The notes under the pieces are model-generated. The model worked only from the letters and a program-made list of their open reading frames with translations, had not been told where the DNA came from and did no database searches. From contig JAHRVB010000156.1 in the NCBI GenBank assembly GCA_019090895.1, positions 1 through 43,744 of the forward strand: a DNA stretch of 43,744 nucleotides, written 5' to 3'. Positions 32,637 through 42,560 of the stretch are shown here, in pieces. The first letter of the stretch is position 1. Every line of letters starts with the position of its first letter. Source of the stretch: Kangiellaceae bacterium (GTDB lineage: Bacteria > Pseudomonadota > Gammaproteobacteria > Enterobacterales > Kangiellaceae). The translations under genes and the position numbers were made by a program.

Positions 32637-34547
32637 TTACAGGTTAGCTGTGAACGCTGCTTCTATGCGTTGTACAAATACTTCAGCATCTTCTAAACCG
32701 ATAGCGCGTAGTCGCTTATCTTCGAAACCATTCTTATCGAAAAACAATATGCTTGGCAGCCCAACCACTCCAAAATGTTTCATCAGTGCTTTGTCTTCTG
32801 CATCGTTGGCAGTGACGTCTGCTTGTATTAAAACACTGTTAGATAATGCTGCAACTACTTCGGGAACTGGGAATACCAATTCTTCAAATTCATAACATGC
32901 AGTACAGCTAACGGCAAAAAAATCGAACATCACTGTTTTACCAGCTGCATTGGCTTCAGTCACAATTTTTTCAACATCGGCAATGGTTTTAACTCGTTCA
33001 AAGTCTGTTGAACTGGGGTGCCCTGAAGCACCAGAGTTTGAACCGTTTGTTTGTACCTGCGCGACGGTTAGCCCCTTGAGTGGTTTGAGCAATTCCCCGT
33101 TGCCAATGGCGGCGCCGACTATGAGCAATAATCCGTAGATGAAAATAAATAAACCTAGGCCTTTCCAAAGCTTCGCATTGTTTGATACAACAGCTGAAAA
33201 TGCACCCATATAAGTGGCAGTAACGATGAGTAAAATCGACCATAAAATGAGATTTAAGGTTTCGGGAATGATGTGTTTAGTGATGTATAAAGCCATAGCA
33301 ATCATGCCAACACCGAAAGCGGCTTTTACAGCGTTCATCCAAGCGCCCGCTTTGGGTAATAATTTACCGCCGCCAACGCCGACTATTAATAAAGGAATGC
33401 CCATGCCAACAGCCAATGAATAGAGCGCTACTCCGCCGATAGTGGCGTCGCCTGTTTGAGCAATGTAGAGTAAAACACCAGCCACTGGAACCGTGACACA
33501 AGGGGAAACGACTAAAGCAGACAGTGCACCCATAATTGCTGCACCAGTCAAAGTACCCCCTTGCTGATCGTTAGAAAGGTTGGATAGTTTGTTGCGCATG
33601 CCAGCTGGTAGTTGCAGCTCATAGAATCCAAACATAGAAAGTGATAATAACAAAAAGATAACGGCTGCGGGAATAACGAACCAAGGTGCTTGTAAAGTAT
33701 TAGTATTAATATCAACGCCAAAAAGTTGGCTGGCTCCACCAACTAATAAACCGATGCCAGCAAAAGGAATAGCCATGGCTTGAGTATAAGTCAGTGATAA
33801 AAAGAATGAACGACGGGTCGTAATTTTATCACCTTGACCCACAATGATACTGGATAGAATAGGCACCATCGGCAGAACACACGGTGTAAATGCCAGCCCG
33901 ATTCCAAGTAGAATCATATAAAAGACAATCTCTAACAGGCTTTTGTCGGATAAAAAATTGGATAGTTCTTCTTGCTTAGGGACAAATTTTGCTTTCTTTT
34001 TGGTGGCTGAATTCGGCGTGCTTTCAGAAACAATGGCACTTGTTTCTGTCGCAATAGCGGTATTAACTTTGTTTCCACTTGCGGTAGTGACTGAGTCAGC
34101 AGTTAAGTAAACCGTTTTTTCTTCAGGTGGATAACACAAGCCAGCTTCGGCGCAACCTTGAAATTCTATTAAGAAAGAGAATTCCTTTTTTTGTGCGACA
34201 AACGGTACGCTTATTTCAAGAGTGTGATAATAAACCTCAACGTTGCCTAGATATTCGTCAACTTTCTTCTTGCCACCGGGAATGTATGCTGTTCCCAGAG
34301 AAGCCCCTTTCGCGTTAAATTCGAATCGACTGCGATAGAGGTAGTATTCATCGGCTATGTCAAAACGCACAATAATTTCATCGTCGACGATTTCGGTATT
34401 TAATTTAAATGCATCATTAACATCCAAGAAATCAGATTTGCCACCGAATAACTTAGAGAAATCCTGCTCTTTTGCAACCAATGGGGCGGTAGAGAGGATA
34501 GTAAGCGATATTAAAAATGCAGTGATGCTGGATAAAATAGTTTTCAT
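32637..34547 (-). CDS. dsbD: Protein-disulfide reductase DsbD
   Basis: A 636-residue protein that carries electrons from cytosolic thioredoxin to the periplasm. Three domains are visible. After a signal peptide (about 1-25), the N-terminal beta domain has redox C132-x5-C138 ('GCAEAGLCYP'). Eight transmembrane helices (about 203-485) carry C223 ('FTPCVLP') and C350 ('VSPCVTVP'). The C-terminal thioredoxin domain has C548-T-A-C551 ('SCTACYEFE'). The three Cys pairs match those of E. coli DsbD. A Ser/Thr/Ala/Lys-rich linker (about 151-195) joins the first two domains. A GAG-type purine site precedes the ATG. The gene appears monocistronic. Confidence 0.95.
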   Translation of the reverse strand: MKTILSSITAFLISLTILSTAPLVAKEQDFSKLFGGKSDFLDVNDAFKLNTEIVDDEIIVRFDIADEYYLYRSRFEFNAKGASLGTAYIPGGKKKVDEYLGNVEVYYHTLEISVPFVAQKKEFSFLIEFQGCAEAGLCYPPEEKTVYLTADSVTTASGNKVNTAIATETSAIVSESTPNSATKKKAKFVPKQEELSNFLSDKSLLEIVFYMILLGIGLAFTPCVLPMVPILSSIIVGQGDKITTRRSFFLSLTYTQAMAIPFAGIGLLVGGASQLFGVDINTNTLQAPWFVIPAAVIFLLLSLSMFGFYELQLPAGMRNKLSNLSNDQQGGTLTGAAIMGALSALVVSPCVTVPVAGVLLYIAQTGDATIGGVALYSLAVGMGIPLLIVGVGGGKLLPKAGAWMNAVKAAFGVGMIAMALYITKHIIPETLNLILWSILLIVTATYMGAFSAVVSNNAKLWKGLGLFIFIYGLLLIVGAAIGNGELLKPLKGLTVAQVQTNGSNSGASGHPSSTDFERVKTIADVEKIVTEANAAGKTVMFDFFAVSCTACYEFEELVFPVPEVVAALSNSVLIQADVTANDAEDKALMKHFGVVGLPSILFFDKNGFEDKRLRAIGLEDAEVFVQRIEAAFTANL

Positions 34548-34747
34548 TAATAGTCTCGTTCTTATCGAACTGACAATTCAACTTGAATCGCGTTATCGAT
34601 CGGTTTTGCTGTAAAGCTTATCGGCTCATCTTGATATTAATCCAGTTAACAAGGTTAAATCTTAAGTAAGCCGAACATTTGTTTTGACTGAGTAATCAGA
34701 AAATTGTTTCATTTTTGGTCCGAAACTTCAGGCACTTCATTTATATT

Positions 34748-36532
34748 TTAGCTCGAACCATCTTCATTTTCATAGCATACGAGTCCTGAATCTCCCGATT
34801 CTATTGCGGTTTCAAGCGCTTTGTGACTGCGTTCTAACCATTGGTGAGCATTAAAGTTGGATTTAAGAGAGGAAATACCGATACTGACGCTCATGGCTTT
34901 ATCTTTATGCTGAAGATGAAACGATATATCAGCAAAGTGTTGCTGAACCGTTCGCATTATGGTGATCCAATCTGGGTGTCTGCCGGAGGTTAATATAACG
35001 CCCAATTTGCCGCTATCAACATGACCGATAATATCGGTTTTTCGTAATCGTTTTTTGAGCAACAATGCTAGCTGAAGCAAGGTACTGTTGATAAACGAAT
35101 AATTGGCACTTTTAGCTAATTCTTCTGAGCCGTCAAGGCTAATGATCGCTAATGCGATAGAGCCAGGGGTTCGGCTTATGCGCTCCGATTCGAGGGCTAT
35201 CATTTGTTTAAATTGTGGGCTATAGGGTAATCCTGTGTCAGGGTTAACGTCTATTTGTGGGTTTAGATCTCTGTATCGTTGAGTAAATAAATTTGCCATA
35301 AACATCAGCTGATCTTTTTGCACCGGTTTCACGATAAAAGCTGTTCCGCCAGACATTAATGCTTGATTCTGCTTTCTTAAGTTTTCTTCCGCCGATAAAA
35401 ATATAATCGGTAAATGAGCGTAGCGGGGTAGCTGACGAATCAATTGGGTTAACTCTATGCCGGACGAATCAGGCATTTGCATGTCCATTAGCACAGTCTC
35501 TGGGTCAAAACCGCGGAATGCTTCAAGGAACACTGAAGGGTCATTGACCACCAGAACTTCAAACGGACCTTTGCTGAGTACCTTTTCATAATAACGGGCT
35601 TGCGCTTTTGAATCTTCCATCACCAAAACTCGTTTTGGTGTGTCGGCATGTACATCGTAGATCTGTTCTATTTGTTTACAAATGGTTGAGATAGAGGCAG
35701 GTTCAACCACAAACCCACTACCACCATTTCGAATTGCTTTAGCGCGATTTTCTTGATTGTCTTCGTCTGCTATAAAAATGAGCGGAATTTTCTGTTCCTC
35801 AATCGCTTCGTCTGCTCGGACCTTTAGTGAATCAACATGTCTAAGCGAAGCGATGATTACGTTGTTTCGATTCGCTTCAGCTTGCTCTACGGCGGATTCA
35901 AAATTTGCTGTGAGAGAACACTCAACACCCATGCTATCGAATTGTTCGCAGAGTTCTTTACTGCTTAAGCCGTCAGTTTGGCTGGTTGTATCATCAACAA
36001 AAATGAGTTGGCCCTTGTCTAAATACATTCCAAATGGGGTTGTTTGCCCTTCATCCAGCTCTGGTTCTTCCTCTAGTTCAGACTCATTAGAGTCTAGAGC
36101 GGGTTTATCGAGTTCCTTATCGTTGCTTTCAGATACTTCTTCGGGCGCAGGAAGCGGTTTTTCTTGTGCTGGGAGCACAGGTACTTTTTGTGGTTTCACG
36201 CCCATTTCAAGCTTGTCAGAGTGCTCCAATAGTTTTCTAGAAAGGCGTCTAAGTAATGGTTTTTGAGACTCGAGCGATTCACGATCCATTGCAAGCAGTT
36301 TCATTAGCTGGTGCAATAACCGGCCGGTTGATTCAAATTCTTGTTTTAAACAAGCTTCTCGCGTTTTGGTTACCTGGGACAGTAATGCTTTGACCCTTAA
36401 ACTATCGACTTGCTGATTGAGCATGTCATTGAGCAATCTAGAGAACTGCTTCAATTTAATTGGGGTACGCCGTAGAAATTGCCGCTGCACTTCAGGCGGA
36501 ATTGGACTGCTGTTTGTTAGTGTTTCTACCAT
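34748..36532 (-). CDS. Multi-receiver response regulator with degenerate GGDEF domain
   Basis: A 594-residue cytosolic regulator. The order is: an N-terminal helical Hpt-like segment (about 15-110); an acidic Pro/Glu-rich linker (about 112-165); a first receiver-like domain (about 173-292) in which the phospho-acceptor position seems to be occupied by Ser or Leu ('IIASLRHV', around 226-233); a complete second receiver (about 299-420, with E306-D307, phospho-acceptor D350, S380 and K402); and a GGDEF-like fold (about 430-590). The GGDEF motif itself is replaced by 'VDSGKLG' near 505-511, so cyclic-di-GMP synthesis is not expected. It likely serves as a receiver or signalling scaffold. No neighbouring kinase is present; the gene is divergent from fxsA. 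Confidence 0.87.
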   Translation of the reverse strand: MVETLTNSSPIPPEVQRQFLRRTPIKLKQFSRLLNDMLNQQVDSLRVKALLSQVTKTREACLKQEFESTGRLLHQLMKLLAMDRESLESQKPLLRRLSRKLLEHSDKLEMGVKPQKVPVLPAQEKPLPAPEEVSESNDKELDKPALDSNESELEEEPELDEGQTTPFGMYLDKGQLIFVDDTTSQTDGLSSKELCEQFDSMGVECSLTANFESAVEQAEANRNNVIIASLRHVDSLKVRADEAIEEQKIPLIFIADEDNQENRAKAIRNGGSGFVVEPASISTICKQIEQIYDVHADTPKRVLVMEDSKAQARYYEKVLSKGPFEVLVVNDPSVFLEAFRGFDPETVLMDMQMPDSSGIELTQLIRQLPRYAHLPIIFLSAEENLRKQNQALMSGGTAFIVKPVQKDQLMFMANLFTQRYRDLNPQIDVNPDTGLPYSPQFKQMIALESERISRTPGSIALAIISLDGSEELAKSANYSFINSTLLQLALLLKKRLRKTDIIGHVDSGKLGVILTSGRHPDWITIMRTVQQHFADISFHLQHKDKAMSVSIGISSLKSNFNAHQWLERSHKALETAIESGDSGLVCYENEDGSS

Positions 36533-36805
36533 TACTAAGCTCTGACCCTGTATTGCTTGGTGTTCTTGTTTTTAAGAACAATTCCATTAATTATGTAAGA
36601 TATGATCGTGAAATCAAAAAAAAATTTGGAAAATGTGATTCAGGTATATTAAATATCAATAACATAGCCAATTAAATGAGCTAGAAAAACAAAGTTACTC
36701 AAGCTAAGATAGCGTTAGCTTAGCGAATTCCTAGCGAATTACGCACTTTTCTTTTCCGACTCACTGCGCCTACAAAAAAAGCGCTGATTGAACCAGAGAA
36801 CTTCA
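36533..36805. other. Divergent intergenic region upstream of fxsA
   Basis: This 273-nt gap must hold promoters for the regulator and fxsA. It contains GTTCTT/AAGAAC (a 6-bp inverted repeat) and two direct copies of TAGCGAATT at 36721-36729 and 36732-36740. Neither looks like a known operator. No RNA gene is seen. Confidence 0.3.
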
Positions 36806-37279
36806 ATGTTTCGATTTTTAATCTTTCTATTTATTTTAGTCCCAATTATAGAAATTGGGGTATTTATTCAGGTTGGCGATGTGATTGGACTTGGTTGGAC
36901 CTTAATTATCGTTGTGGCCACTGCAGTTTTGGGGGTTAATCTCCTCAAACAGCAAGGATTCAAAGCATGGCAAGACATTCAATTGAGCATGGCTAAAGGA
37001 AATATGCCTGCGACCGAAATGGCGGCGGCTGCTCAATTGTTATTTGCTGGTGGTTTGTTGTTAACCCCTGGTTTTGTAACGGATGCCATAGGTTTTACTT
37101 TAATGATTCCGCAGCTTAGATTGGCGCTCGCTAGCAAACTGATTAGCGCGGGTACTTTTAAAGCCGCTTCGTTTAACGATCAATCGTTTAATCAACAAAA
37201 TTCGCATACTTATCAACACTCTTCCCAAAATGATAGTCGTACCATTGAAGGTGAATTTGAAAACAAGGACAAATCCTAA
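36806..37279 (+). CDS. fxsA: FxsA family membrane protein
   Basis: A 157-residue inner-membrane protein. Two transmembrane helices lie at about 4-24 and 28-48, a third hydrophobic stretch at about 77-100 contains 'LLFAGGLLLTPGFVTDAIGF', the family signature, and 'PQLRLAL' follows. The C-terminal tail is polar and Ser/Gln/Asn-rich. FxsA-type proteins are named for suppression of F exclusion of phage T7 when overproduced; the normal role is unknown. The ATG at 36806 gives the usual N-terminus, with AGAGAA ahead of it. The stop overlaps the gloA start by 1 nt (TAATG), so the two are translationally coupled. Confidence 0.88.
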   Translation: MFRFLIFLFILVPIIEIGVFIQVGDVIGLGWTLIIVVATAVLGVNLLKQQGFKAWQDIQLSMAKGNMPATEMAAAAQLLFAGGLLLTPGFVTDAIGFTLMIPQLRLALASKLISAGTFKAASFNDQSFNQQNSHTYQHSSQNDSRTIEGEFENKDKS

Positions 37280-37695
37280 TGAAATTCTTACACTCCATGA
37301 TTCGCACTAATCAACCAGAAGAATCGATAGCCTTCTATACCAAAGGGCTTGGGTTAAAGTTAATTAGTGAAAAACGGGTTGAAGCAGGCCAATTTACGCT
37401 TTACTTCTTGGGCGAGAATGAGCACTCGGCGATGGTAGAGTTAACTCACAACTGGGGCGAACATGATTATAGCTGTGGCGACCAGTTTGGACATTTAGCC
37501 TATGAAGTTGACGATATCTATAAAGTATGTGAGCACCTACAATCGATAGGTGTGACTATTAACAGGCCCCCTAGAGATGGTCATATGGCATTTGTTAAAG
37601 ATCCCAACAATATTTCAATCGAACTGCTTCAGTCGGGAAAACCCCTTCCGATTCAAAAGCCTTGGTCACACATGGAAAATACCGGAAGTTGGTGA
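37279..37695 (+). CDS. gloA: Glyoxalase I-like protein (lactoylglutathione lyase)
   Basis: A 138-residue VOC enzyme that would convert the methylglyoxal-glutathione hemithioacetal to S-lactoylglutathione. The metal-ligand set of glyoxalase I is present: H5 ('FLHSMIR'), E54 ('MVELTHNWG'), H72 ('FGHLAYEV') and E115 ('ISIELLQ'). The 'FYTKGLGLKLI' and 'KDPNNISIEL' segments match the family, and 138 residues fits GloA of the short, Ni/Co-type. It directly overlaps fxsA and lies 229 nt ahead of gcvT. Its partner gloB is at 2192 in this window, in a separate locus. Confidence 0.9.
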   Translation: MKFLHSMIRTNQPEESIAFYTKGLGLKLISEKRVEAGQFTLYFLGENEHSAMVELTHNWGEHDYSCGDQFGHLAYEVDDIYKVCEHLQSIGVTINRPPRDGHMAFVKDPNNISIELLQSGKPLPIQKPWSHMENTGSW

Positions 37696-37862
37696 TCAAG
37701 CTATCAACAGTACTATAATTTAAAACCGGTATTAACAATGAATTCCGGTTATTAAACGGAATGTCTCGATTAGTGCGTTATATTCATATAGTTAACATAT
37801 AAACTCCGTATATTTCTCTTAAAAACAACAGCATTTTGGTTTAAATTGTTAAATCCGCTCTG

Positions 37863-37868
37863 TATAAT
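37863..37868 (+). promoter_or_regulatory. Possible -10 box of the gcv transcript
   Basis: A perfect TATAAT lies about 57 bp upstream of gcvT. A matching -35 box at 17-18 bp is not clear (GTTTAA or TTTAAA), so this is only a candidate. Confidence 0.35.
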
Positions 37869-37924
37869 CCGTCTAATTCTTAGTCAGCTAACTTTCTTAT
37901 TGCGTGATCGCGGAGATATTACTC

Positions 37925-39010
37925 ATGGGTCAACAAACTCCTTTTTACAATAATCATCTGGAATCGGGTGCAAAAATTGTCGACTTTGGTGGTTGGGATA
38001 TGCCACTGCACTATGGCTCTCAAATGGAAGAACATCATATTGTAAGGCAAGATGCCGGCATGTTTGACGTATCCCATATGACCGTTGTTGACGTGAAAGG
38101 TGAAAAAGCCAAAAGTTTTTTGCAGTATTTACTAGCCAATGACGTTGATAAGTTAAAGCAAAGTGGAAAAGCACTGTATAGCGGTATGCTTAATGAAGAA
38201 GGCGGAGTGATTGATGATCTAATCGTGTACTTTATTGATTCCAGCTTTTATCGAGTGGTCGTCAATGCATCGACTCGAGAGAAAGATCTGGCCTGGATGA
38301 GTAAACAAGCGACGTCTTTTGAAGTTTCTGTTGAAGAAAATACTGAATATGCAATGTTAGCAGTGCAAGGACCTAATGCAATTGAAAAAGCAAAATCGGT
38401 TTTTTCAGCAGCACAGCAAAAAGCGGTCGAGGATATTGGAATCTTTTTTGCCGCTGACTGCGAAGGTTATTTCATCGCACGAACAGGGTATACCGGTGAA
38501 GATGGTTATGAAATTCTAGTTCCTGCCGAACAGGCGAGTGATTTCTGGAATAAGTTGGTCGCAGCGGGTGTCAAACCTTGCGGACTCGGTGCGCGCGATA
38601 CCTTAAGACTCGAAGCTGGCATGAATTTGTACGGTAATGAAATGGATGAAAGTGTTTCTCCACTCGAAGCTAATATGGCTTGGACCATTACTTGGGTGCC
38701 TGAAGAGCGTGACTTTATCGGTAAATCTGCCTTGGTAGCGCAAAAAGAAGCCGGTGTAAAAACTAAATTGGTTGGACTGCTACTAGAAGGAAAAGGTGTT
38801 ATCCGGTCACATATGAAAGTAATAATCGACGGTATTGGCGAAGGGGAGACAACTAGTGGGACGATGTCTCCGACCTTGAAGAAAAGTATCGGTATTGCTC
38901 GGGTCCCTAAATCAACGGGTGATTCAGTAATGTTAGAAATTCGTGGTAAACAAATCCCAGCCAAAGTTGTTAAGCCTTCTTTTGTTCGCATGGGAAAAGC
39001 ATTGGTGTAA
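37925..39010 (+). CDS. gcvT: Glycine cleavage system aminomethyltransferase (T-protein)
   Basis: A 361-residue tetrahydrofolate-dependent enzyme that transfers the aminomethyl group from lipoylated H-protein to tetrahydrofolate, releasing ammonia. Visible landmarks are the N-terminal '[29 protein letters not shown]' (about 5-33), '[15 protein letters not shown]', the folate-site '[10 protein letters not shown]' and '[20 protein letters not shown]'. The ATG at 37925 is preceded by GGAG, nine bases away; a GTG 21 nt earlier is less likely. Length is typical. A 48-nt gap separates it from gcvH. I see no glycine riboswitch upstream. Confidence 0.95.
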   Translation: MGQQTPFYNNHLESGAKIVDFGGWDMPLHYGSQMEEHHIVRQDAGMFDVSHMTVVDVKGEKAKSFLQYLLANDVDKLKQSGKALYSGMLNEEGGVIDDLIVYFIDSSFYRVVVNASTREKDLAWMSKQATSFEVSVEENTEYAMLAVQGPNAIEKAKSVFSAAQQKAVEDIGIFFAADCEGYFIARTGYTGEDGYEILVPAEQASDFWNKLVAAGVKPCGLGARDTLRLEAGMNLYGNEMDESVSPLEANMAWTITWVPEERDFIGKSALVAQKEAGVKTKLVGLLLEGKGVIRSHMKVIIDGIGEGETTSGTMSPTLKKSIGIARVPKSTGDSVMLEIRGKQIPAKVVKPSFVRMGKALV

Positions 39011-39058
39011 AATAACGCACTAGAAATAAGTGACGTTTTGAATAATGAGGAAATAAAA

Positions 39059-39445
39059 ATGAGTAATGTACCAAGCGACCTAAAATACATTAGTTCACAT
39101 GAGTGGGTGAGATTGGAAGATGACGGTACTGTAACCATTGGGATTACAGATCACGCACAGGAACTGTTAGGTGATGTAGTATATGTAGAGCTACCTGATG
39201 TTGATAGCGAAGTCGCATTAGAAGATGAAATCGCAGTGGTTGAGTCCGTTAAGGCTGCTTCCGATATTTTTGCGCCGCTCTCGGGTACGGTCATAGCCGT
39301 TAATGAAGACTTAGAAGATGCACCTGAGACTGTTAATTCATCGCCTTACGACGATGGTTGGATGTTCAAAATGCAACCTTCCGAGTTATCTGAATTAGAT
39401 GGGCTTATCGATGCCGAATCTTATCAGAACGAAATCGAAGACTAA
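39059..39445 (+). CDS. gcvH: Glycine cleavage system H-protein
   Basis: A 128-residue lipoyl carrier that shuttles the methylamine group between the P, T and L proteins. The lipoylation site is K65 in 'VESVKAASD', and the '[33 protein letters not shown]' region (about 14-46) is diagnostic. The start is the ATG after GAGGAAATAAAA, a strong ribosome site; an in-frame ATG 21 nt earlier is unlikely. It is followed by a strong terminator that separates it from gcvP, although the genes are functionally one system. Confidence 0.96.
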   Translation: MSNVPSDLKYISSHEWVRLEDDGTVTIGITDHAQELLGDVVYVELPDVDSEVALEDEIAVVESVKAASDIFAPLSGTVIAVNEDLEDAPETVNSSPYDDGWMFKMQPSELSELDGLIDAESYQNEIED

Positions 39446-39484
39446 TCGTAAAACAGACGCATTTGCGCATTACCGGTTCGATAT

Positions 39485-39516
39485 AAAGCCTCAATAGATT
39501 ATTGAGGCTTTTTGTT
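39485..39516 (+). terminator. Rho-independent terminator between gcvH and gcvP
   Basis: An 11-bp perfect stem (AAGCCTCAATA / TATTGAGGCTT) with a 3-nt loop (gat) is followed by a T run. It begins 40 nt after the gcvH stop and 65-95 nt before gcvP. It would end the gcvT-gcvH transcript, leaving gcvP to be served by its own promoter or by read-through. Confidence 0.75.
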
Positions 39517-39580
39517 TGCCAAATAGCAATTTATTCAGTTCTAAAAAGTTGCTATAGCGACCTAGCACAAAAATTCTCTA

Positions 39581-42475
39581 ATGGGGATGATGATGAAATC
39601 AAGCCTAAACCAGTTACAAAATAACCTCGAATTTATCGAGCGGCATGTTGGTCCCGACGAACAAGAAACCCAACAGATGTTGGATTCTCTCGGCATTGAA
39701 ACGCTCGACGATTTGTTGATAGAAACTGTCCCCAATAAAATTCGCTTAACCAGCGAGTTGAATATCCCATCAGCTCGAACAGAGCAACAAGCTTTGGAAG
39801 AGATCGCTGCAATCGCTGCTAAAAACGACGTGTTTTCTAGTTACATAGGCATGGGTTATTATCCAACAATTACACCCAAAGTTATCCTAAGAAATGTGTT
39901 AGAAAACCCAGGCTGGTATACCGCTTACACACCGTATCAACCAGAAATTGCACAAGGTCGGTTAGAAGCTATTATCACTTACCAACAAATGACCATTGAT
40001 CTTACGGGCATGGAATTAGCTAGCGCTTCATTACTTGACGAAGCGACGGCAGCAGCAGAAGCAATGGCCATGGCCAAACGGGTTTCTAAAAACAAGAAAT
40101 CAAATCGATTCTTCGTTGACCAGAATGCATTTCCTCAGACCATTGATGTCATTAAAACAAGAGCAGAGCATTACGGCTTTGAACTAATCATTGGCGACCC
40201 ACTTACAGCAGCAGAACACGATGTGTTTGGTGCTTTTGTTCAATACACAAGTTCTACTGGTGAAGTATTAGATCTTGAACCAATTATCAGTGCGTTCCAA
40301 GAAAACAAAACGATTGTTGCCGTAGCCGCTGATATTATGAGCCTAGTAATGCTTAAGTCACCCGGCTCTTTAGGCGCTGACATTGTTCTAGGATCATCAC
40401 AACGTTTTGGTGTTCCGATGGGGTTCGGCGGACCGCACGCCGCTTTCTTCTCGACTCGCGATAAATTCAAACGTTCTATTCCCGGCAGAATAATTGGTGT
40501 CTCCATAGATACTAATGAACGACCAGCCCTTCGCATGGCAATGCAAACCCGTGAGCAACATATCCGGCGAGAGAAAGCCACATCGAATATTTGTACTGCA
40601 CAAGTCTTGTTGGCAAACATAGCCGCTTTTTTTGCGGTCTATCATGGACCGGACGGATTAAAACGAATCGCTAATCGTATTCATCGACAAACTCAAATTT
40701 TAGCTACCGCACTTCAAACTCAAGGTGTGAGTTTAGTGAATAATAGTTATTTCGATACGCTTACGTTCGACTGTTCTAATAATTGTGATGAAATCGTCGC
40801 TAGAGCTCAAGCTGTATCTGTGAACTTAAGAATTGACGGTAATGGACAACTCGGTGTGACTATTGACGAGACGGTTGATATTGCTAACTTACAATCACTT
40901 TATAGCATTATTTCTGGTGACAAAAATCCTTTAGAATTAGACAAAATTGCACAACTCGACCAACAAGCACAAGCCGTCGAAGTGTTGCCAACCGCGTTTC
41001 TTCGAAATGATGAATTCCTGACTCACGAAGTTTTTAATACACATCATTCTGAAACTGAAATGCTGCGCTATTTAAAACGACTTGAAAATAAAGATCTTTC
41101 ACTCGCTCATGCAATGATAGCGCTGGGAAGTTGCACCATGAAGCTTAATGCAACTTCGGAAATGCTACCTATCACTTGGCCTGGTTTTGCTCATATTCAT
41201 CCGTTTGCACCCTCTGCGCAAACCAAAGGTTACCAGCAACTGACCAGTGATTTAGAAGCATGGCTTGCCGAAATTACCGGCTATGATGCTGTTTCGTTGC
41301 AACCTAACTCAGGCGCACAAGGTGAATACGCAGGATTAGTTGCAATCCATAAATACCATGAATCGCGTGGAGAAGGTCACCGTAATATTTGTTTGATTCC
41401 AAGCTCTGCCCATGGAACTAATCCTGCGAGTGCTCAAATGGCTAACATGAAAGTAGTGATTGTTAACTGTGATGAAAAGGGTAATGTTGATGTTGAGGAT
41501 TTAAAAACAAAGGCCGAGCAAGTCTCTGAAAATCTATCTTGTTTAATGATCACTTACCCTTCAACACATGGTGTGTTTGAAGAGTCAATTATCGATATCT
41601 GTAATTTGATTCATGAGCACGGCGGTCAGGTATATATGGACGGCGCTAATATGAATGCTCAGGTTGGTATAACTTCGCCGGGTTTAATGGGCTCAGATGT
41701 TTCTCATTTAAATTTACACAAGACTTTTTCTATTCCACATGGTGGCGGTGGTCCAGGTGTTGGACCTATTGGTGTTAAAAAACACTTAGCAGAATTTTTG
41801 CCGAATCACGCCGTTACAAAAGTTGCCGGTGTTAAAAAATCAAACGGTGCAGTTTCCGCAGCGCCATTTGGCAGTGCGGGAGTACTACCAATTACCTGGA
41901 TGTATATTGCCATGCTTGGTAAGGAAGGCGTGACTCATTCAACCAAGATGGCCTTGTTAAATGCAAATTATTTGACCAGCAAGTTGAGCGAGCATTATCC
42001 AATTTTGTATCGTGGACGTAATGATAAAGTCGCGCACGAATGTATAGTGGATTTAAGACCAATTAAAGCTGAAACAGGTATTACTGAAGTCGATTTTGCA
42101 AAACGTTTAATGGACTACGGATTTCACGCACCAACAATGTCGTTTCCAGTGGCTGGAACGTTTATGATTGAGCCTACAGAAAGTGAACCGTTATGCGAAA
42201 TACATCGTTTTATTGACGCGATGATTTCAATCAAAAAAGAAACCGACAAAGTGAAAAATGGCGAGTGGCAGGCGGATAATAATCCATTGACTAATTCACC
42301 ACACACCCAAGTCGATTTATTGGATTGGAATAAACCTTATTCAATCAAAGACGGGATCTTTCCTGTTGCAGGCCAAGAGAATAACAAGTTTTGGCCAAGC
42401 GTTAATCGGATTGATGATGTTTATGGTGATCGTAATTTGATGTGTAGTTGTCCGTCGCCGGATGATTATCGATAG
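39581..42475 (+). CDS. gcvP: Glycine dehydrogenase, decarboxylating (P-protein)
   Basis: A 964-residue homodimer-type P-protein that decarboxylates glycine with pyridoxal phosphate and passes the methylamine to H-protein. The N- and C-terminal halves are fused into one chain, as in E. coli GcvP (957 residues). The PLP-binding lysine is K714 in '[18 protein letters not shown]' (709-726). Other landmarks are '[40 protein letters not shown]' near 87-127 and '[11 protein letters not shown]'. The start is one of four clustered ATG codons (ATG GGG ATG ATG ATG), with no strong ribosome site, so the first residues are uncertain. A perfect-palindrome terminator follows. Confidence 0.95.
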   Translation: MGMMMKSSLNQLQNNLEFIERHVGPDEQETQQMLDSLGIETLDDLLIETVPNKIRLTSELNIPSARTEQQALEEIAAIAAKNDVFSSYIGMGYYPTITPKVILRNVLENPGWYTAYTPYQPEIAQGRLEAIITYQQMTIDLTGMELASASLLDEATAAAEAMAMAKRVSKNKKSNRFFVDQNAFPQTIDVIKTRAEHYGFELIIGDPLTAAEHDVFGAFVQYTSSTGEVLDLEPIISAFQENKTIVAVAADIMSLVMLKSPGSLGADIVLGSSQRFGVPMGFGGPHAAFFSTRDKFKRSIPGRIIGVSIDTNERPALRMAMQTREQHIRREKATSNICTAQVLLANIAAFFAVYHGPDGLKRIANRIHRQTQILATALQTQGVSLVNNSYFDTLTFDCSNNCDEIVARAQAVSVNLRIDGNGQLGVTIDETVDIANLQSLYSIISGDKNPLELDKIAQLDQQAQAVEVLPTAFLRNDEFLTHEVFNTHHSETEMLRYLKRLENKDLSLAHAMIALGSCTMKLNATSEMLPITWPGFAHIHPFAPSAQTKGYQQLTSDLEAWLAEITGYDAVSLQPNSGAQGEYAGLVAIHKYHESRGEGHRNICLIPSSAHGTNPASAQMANMKVVIVNCDEKGNVDVEDLKTKAEQVSENLSCLMITYPSTHGVFEESIIDICNLIHEHGGQVYMDGANMNAQVGITSPGLMGSDVSHLNLHKTFSIPHGGGGPGVGPIGVKKHLAEFLPNHAVTKVAGVKKSNGAVSAAPFGSAGVLPITWMYIAMLGKEGVTHSTKMALLNANYLTSKLSEHYPILYRGRNDKVAHECIVDLRPIKAETGITEVDFAKRLMDYGFHAPTMSFPVAGTFMIEPTESEPLCEIHRFIDAMISIKKETDKVKNGEWQADNNPLTNSPHTQVDLLDWNKPYSIKDGIFPVAGQENNKFWPSVNRIDDVYGDRNLMCSCPSPDDYR

Positions 42476-42492
42476 AAAAATAGGGTAAATTT

Positions 42493-42525
42493 AAGCGAGC
42501 GTCACTTAAGTGACGCTCGCTTTTT
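42493..42525 (+). terminator. Terminator after gcvP
   Basis: A 15-bp perfect palindrome (arms AAGCGAGCGTCACTT and AAGTGACGCTCGCTT) is followed by a T tract. It starts 18 nt after the gcvP stop. It is a strong rho-independent terminator for the plus strand. On the minus strand the flanking AAA run would give a T tract as well, so it could also end the GH3 remnant's transcript. Confidence 0.8.
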
Positions 42526-42560
42526 CGTTTAAGTTTCTAAACAAATCTCGAACTGTCGCT

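Noticed and set aside
35757-36266. A 169-codon open frame on the plus strand antisense to the multi-receiver regulator
   Set aside because: It mirrors the acidic linker and receiver of the real gene, is Ser-rich in the way that a reverse-strand shadow is, and has no family resemblance.
36721-36740. Direct repeat TAGCGAATT as an operator
   Set aside because: A similar word also occurs near 2135 in an unrelated gap, so it is probably chance in AT-rich DNA.
37696-37924. Glycine riboswitch upstream of gcvT
   Set aside because: I looked for the conserved tandem-aptamer cores in this region and saw none; only a 6-bp AACCGG/CCGGTT repeat with a 15-nt loop is present.
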